Positions 62,879 to 64,000 of a stretch of DNA of 64,000 bases are shown one piece after another. The stretch lies in the NCBI GenBank assembly GCA_030263665.1, contig SZPK01000017.1:1-64000 (forward strand), in the 5' to 3' direction. Every line of letters begins with the position of its first letter. Position 1 is the first letter of the stretch. The translations under genes and the position numbers were made by a program. The notes below the pieces were generated by a model that worked only from the letters and a program-made list of their open reading frames with translations, had not been told where the DNA came from and did not search any database. The stretch comes from Villigracilis sp024434165. GTDB taxonomy: Bacteria > Chloroflexota > Anaerolineae > Anaerolineales > Villigracilaceae.

Positions 62879-64000
62879 ATGCAAGACCTTGTGAGGAAGT
62901 CCGCTGCGGACGAGACCCTGAGGGCATCTACGGCGCACATCGCGATCCTGAACTCACACGGGGAGATCATTGCAGTCAATGAGTTGTGGAAACAGTTTGC
63001 AAGGGAAAACGGCGGCACGGATACGGGGTATTTCATCGGCGTCAATTACCTGGGCGTGTGCAAACAGGCGTCAGATTCAGGCGAAGACAGCGGCACAGCG
63101 GGGACGGCATATCGCGGGCTTCAAGCCATCCTCCGCAGGGAACAAAGCGAATTTTCGATGGAATATCCCTGCCACTCGCCGTCCGTGAAGCGCTGGTTCA
63201 TCATGCAGGCGGTCGGTTTTGCTGTTTCGGGGGAATTCATCGTCGTCGTCACCCATGAAGACATCACACGCTTCAAGAACGCCTTGCAGGACGCCCAAAG
63301 CCGTTTCAACATCTTTGTACAATCCCTGCCGGATGTGGTCTATACGCTCAATATGGAAGAGCGCCGGGTGACCGGCTTCAACCGCGATTCCTTCCTGGGA
63401 TACAGTTACGAGGAACTGGCGGTGGAGGGTTCGATACAGAATCACATTCACCCTGAAGACGCCGAAGCCGTGGCCGTGTATTGGCAGAATGTGATGAAAG
63501 GAGATAACACTGAAAGCATCGAATACCGGGTACAGAACAAGGCGGGACACTGGGAATGGGTGGACAGCCGCAAAACGTTCATCACCCGCAACCCGGATGG
63601 AACGCCGAAGGAAATGATGGTCATCCTGCGGGTGATCACGGATAGAAAGGAAGCCGAGGAGAAGATCGCCTATCAAGCCAGGGTTTTGGAAAACGTCAAC
63701 GATGTGATCATTGGCACGGACGAAAACTTTTTCATCACCTACTGGAACCCCGCTGCAGAGCGCATCTTTGGCTGGAAATCGGGAGAGGTCATCGGAAAGT
63801 CCGCGATGGATATCTTGCAGACGAAGTTTAGCGAGGGCGGACTCGAGGATTCCATCCGCGAGGTCAAGGAAACCGGGACATGGAAAGGAGAAGTCACTCA
63901 ATTCACGAGGGACAATCGTCCCATCCCGATTGATGCGAACATCATGACGCTGCGCAATGCAATGGGAAAGATCACGGGATTTGTATCCGCCAACCGGGAT
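62879..64000 (+). CDS. Multi-PAS sensor protein (partial, runs off window)
   Basis: At least 374 residues, open at the right edge. The ATG at 62879 has TGGAGG 6 nt upstream. An atypical N-terminal PAS-like unit (about 10-130; HIAILNSHGEIIAVNELWKQFA) is followed by a PAS/PAC pair (about 145-265; SLPDVVYTLNMEERRVTGFN, YRVQNKAGHWEWVDSRKTFI) and another PAS (from about 272; VLENVNDVIIGTDENFFITYWNPAAERIFGW). The output domain lies beyond the window and could be a histidine kinase or cyclic-di-GMP enzyme. No membrane helix so far. Confidence 0.88.
   Translation, partial: MQDLVRKSAADETLRASTAHIAILNSHGEIIAVNELWKQFARENGGTDTGYFIGVNYLGVCKQASDSGEDSGTAGTAYRGLQAILRREQSEFSMEYPCHSPSVKRWFIMQAVGFAVSGEFIVVVTHEDITRFKNALQDAQSRFNIFVQSLPDVVYTLNMEERRVTGFNRDSFLGYSYEELAVEGSIQNHIHPEDAEAVAVYWQNVMKGDNTESIEYRVQNKAGHWEWVDSRKTFITRNPDGTPKEMMVILRVITDRKEAEEKIAYQARVLENVNDVIIGTDENFFITYWNPAAERIFGWKSGEVIGKSAMDILQTKFSEGGLEDSIREVKETGTWKGEVTQFTRDNRPIPIDANIMTLRNAMGKITGFVSANRD

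Overview
The window looks like chromosomal DNA of an Anaerolineae-type member of the Chloroflexota. This is judged from gene content only: many lipoproteins and membrane proteins with Thr/Pro-rich linkers, NBR1-type Ig (FW) lipoproteins, DUF2087 regulators, a CIRCE-controlled groSL, and many short dispersed palindromic and heptameric repeats. No taxonomic marker was searched. Most of the sequence is ordinary chromosome. No prophage, integrase, transposase or CRISPR array was found.

Left part (1-20 kb). A tRNA-Lys(TTT) gene sits at the left edge, with a second copy of its 3' end lying 80 bp beyond it, like an attachment-site scar. Then come trxA, a TPR-TM-peptidase fusion, and infC-rpmI-rplT, in which infC appears to start at AUA. 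These are followed by a macro-domain protein, a TrmH-type methyltransferase, a DUF711 protein, a secreted 5'-nucleotidase, two ArsR/DUF2087 regulators, a branched-chain aminotransferase, a membrane-anchored protein, a parvulin-type lipoprotein, groL/groS behind a perfect CIRCE, two TPR membrane proteins and trmD.

Middle (20-35 kb). An MFS transporter is followed by a nucleoside-type BMP/ABC uptake system (two BMP lipoproteins, a double ATPase and two permeases). Next are five consecutive lipoproteins that each carry an NBR1-like FW/Ig domain. All five share a lipobox, a short Ala/Thr helix, a Thr/Pro linker and a conserved Cys pair. The last overlaps queG. An XTP/dITP pyrophosphatase gene closes this part. 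The FW array is the best candidate for an uncharacterised system.

Right part (35-64 kb). A long minus-strand locus for a cell-surface glycan holds five GT-C type membrane glycosyltransferases, three GT2 enzymes, a Wzz-like protein, an O-antigen-ligase-like protein, three sulfotransferases, a CMP-sugar-synthetase-like protein, a DUF115 (Maf-like) protein, two dehydrogenases and a GNAT protein. It is split by a plus-strand block (45.3-48.6 kb) encoding a PD-(D/E)XK-like nuclease, an Mrr-type restriction enzyme, an MtfA-like zinc peptidase and a small protein. A sensor kinase and an alpha/beta hydrolase lie at its downstream end. An acyltransferase and the start of a multi-PAS sensor protein end the window.

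Three general themes recur. Short palindromic elements have entered several genes in frame (trmD and two GT39 genes). Some genes have a -10-like TANNNT box 6-7 nt before the start codon and no Shine-Dalgarno, so they may be leaderless. Heptameric AATAG-type arrays and inverted dispersed repeats lie between genes.
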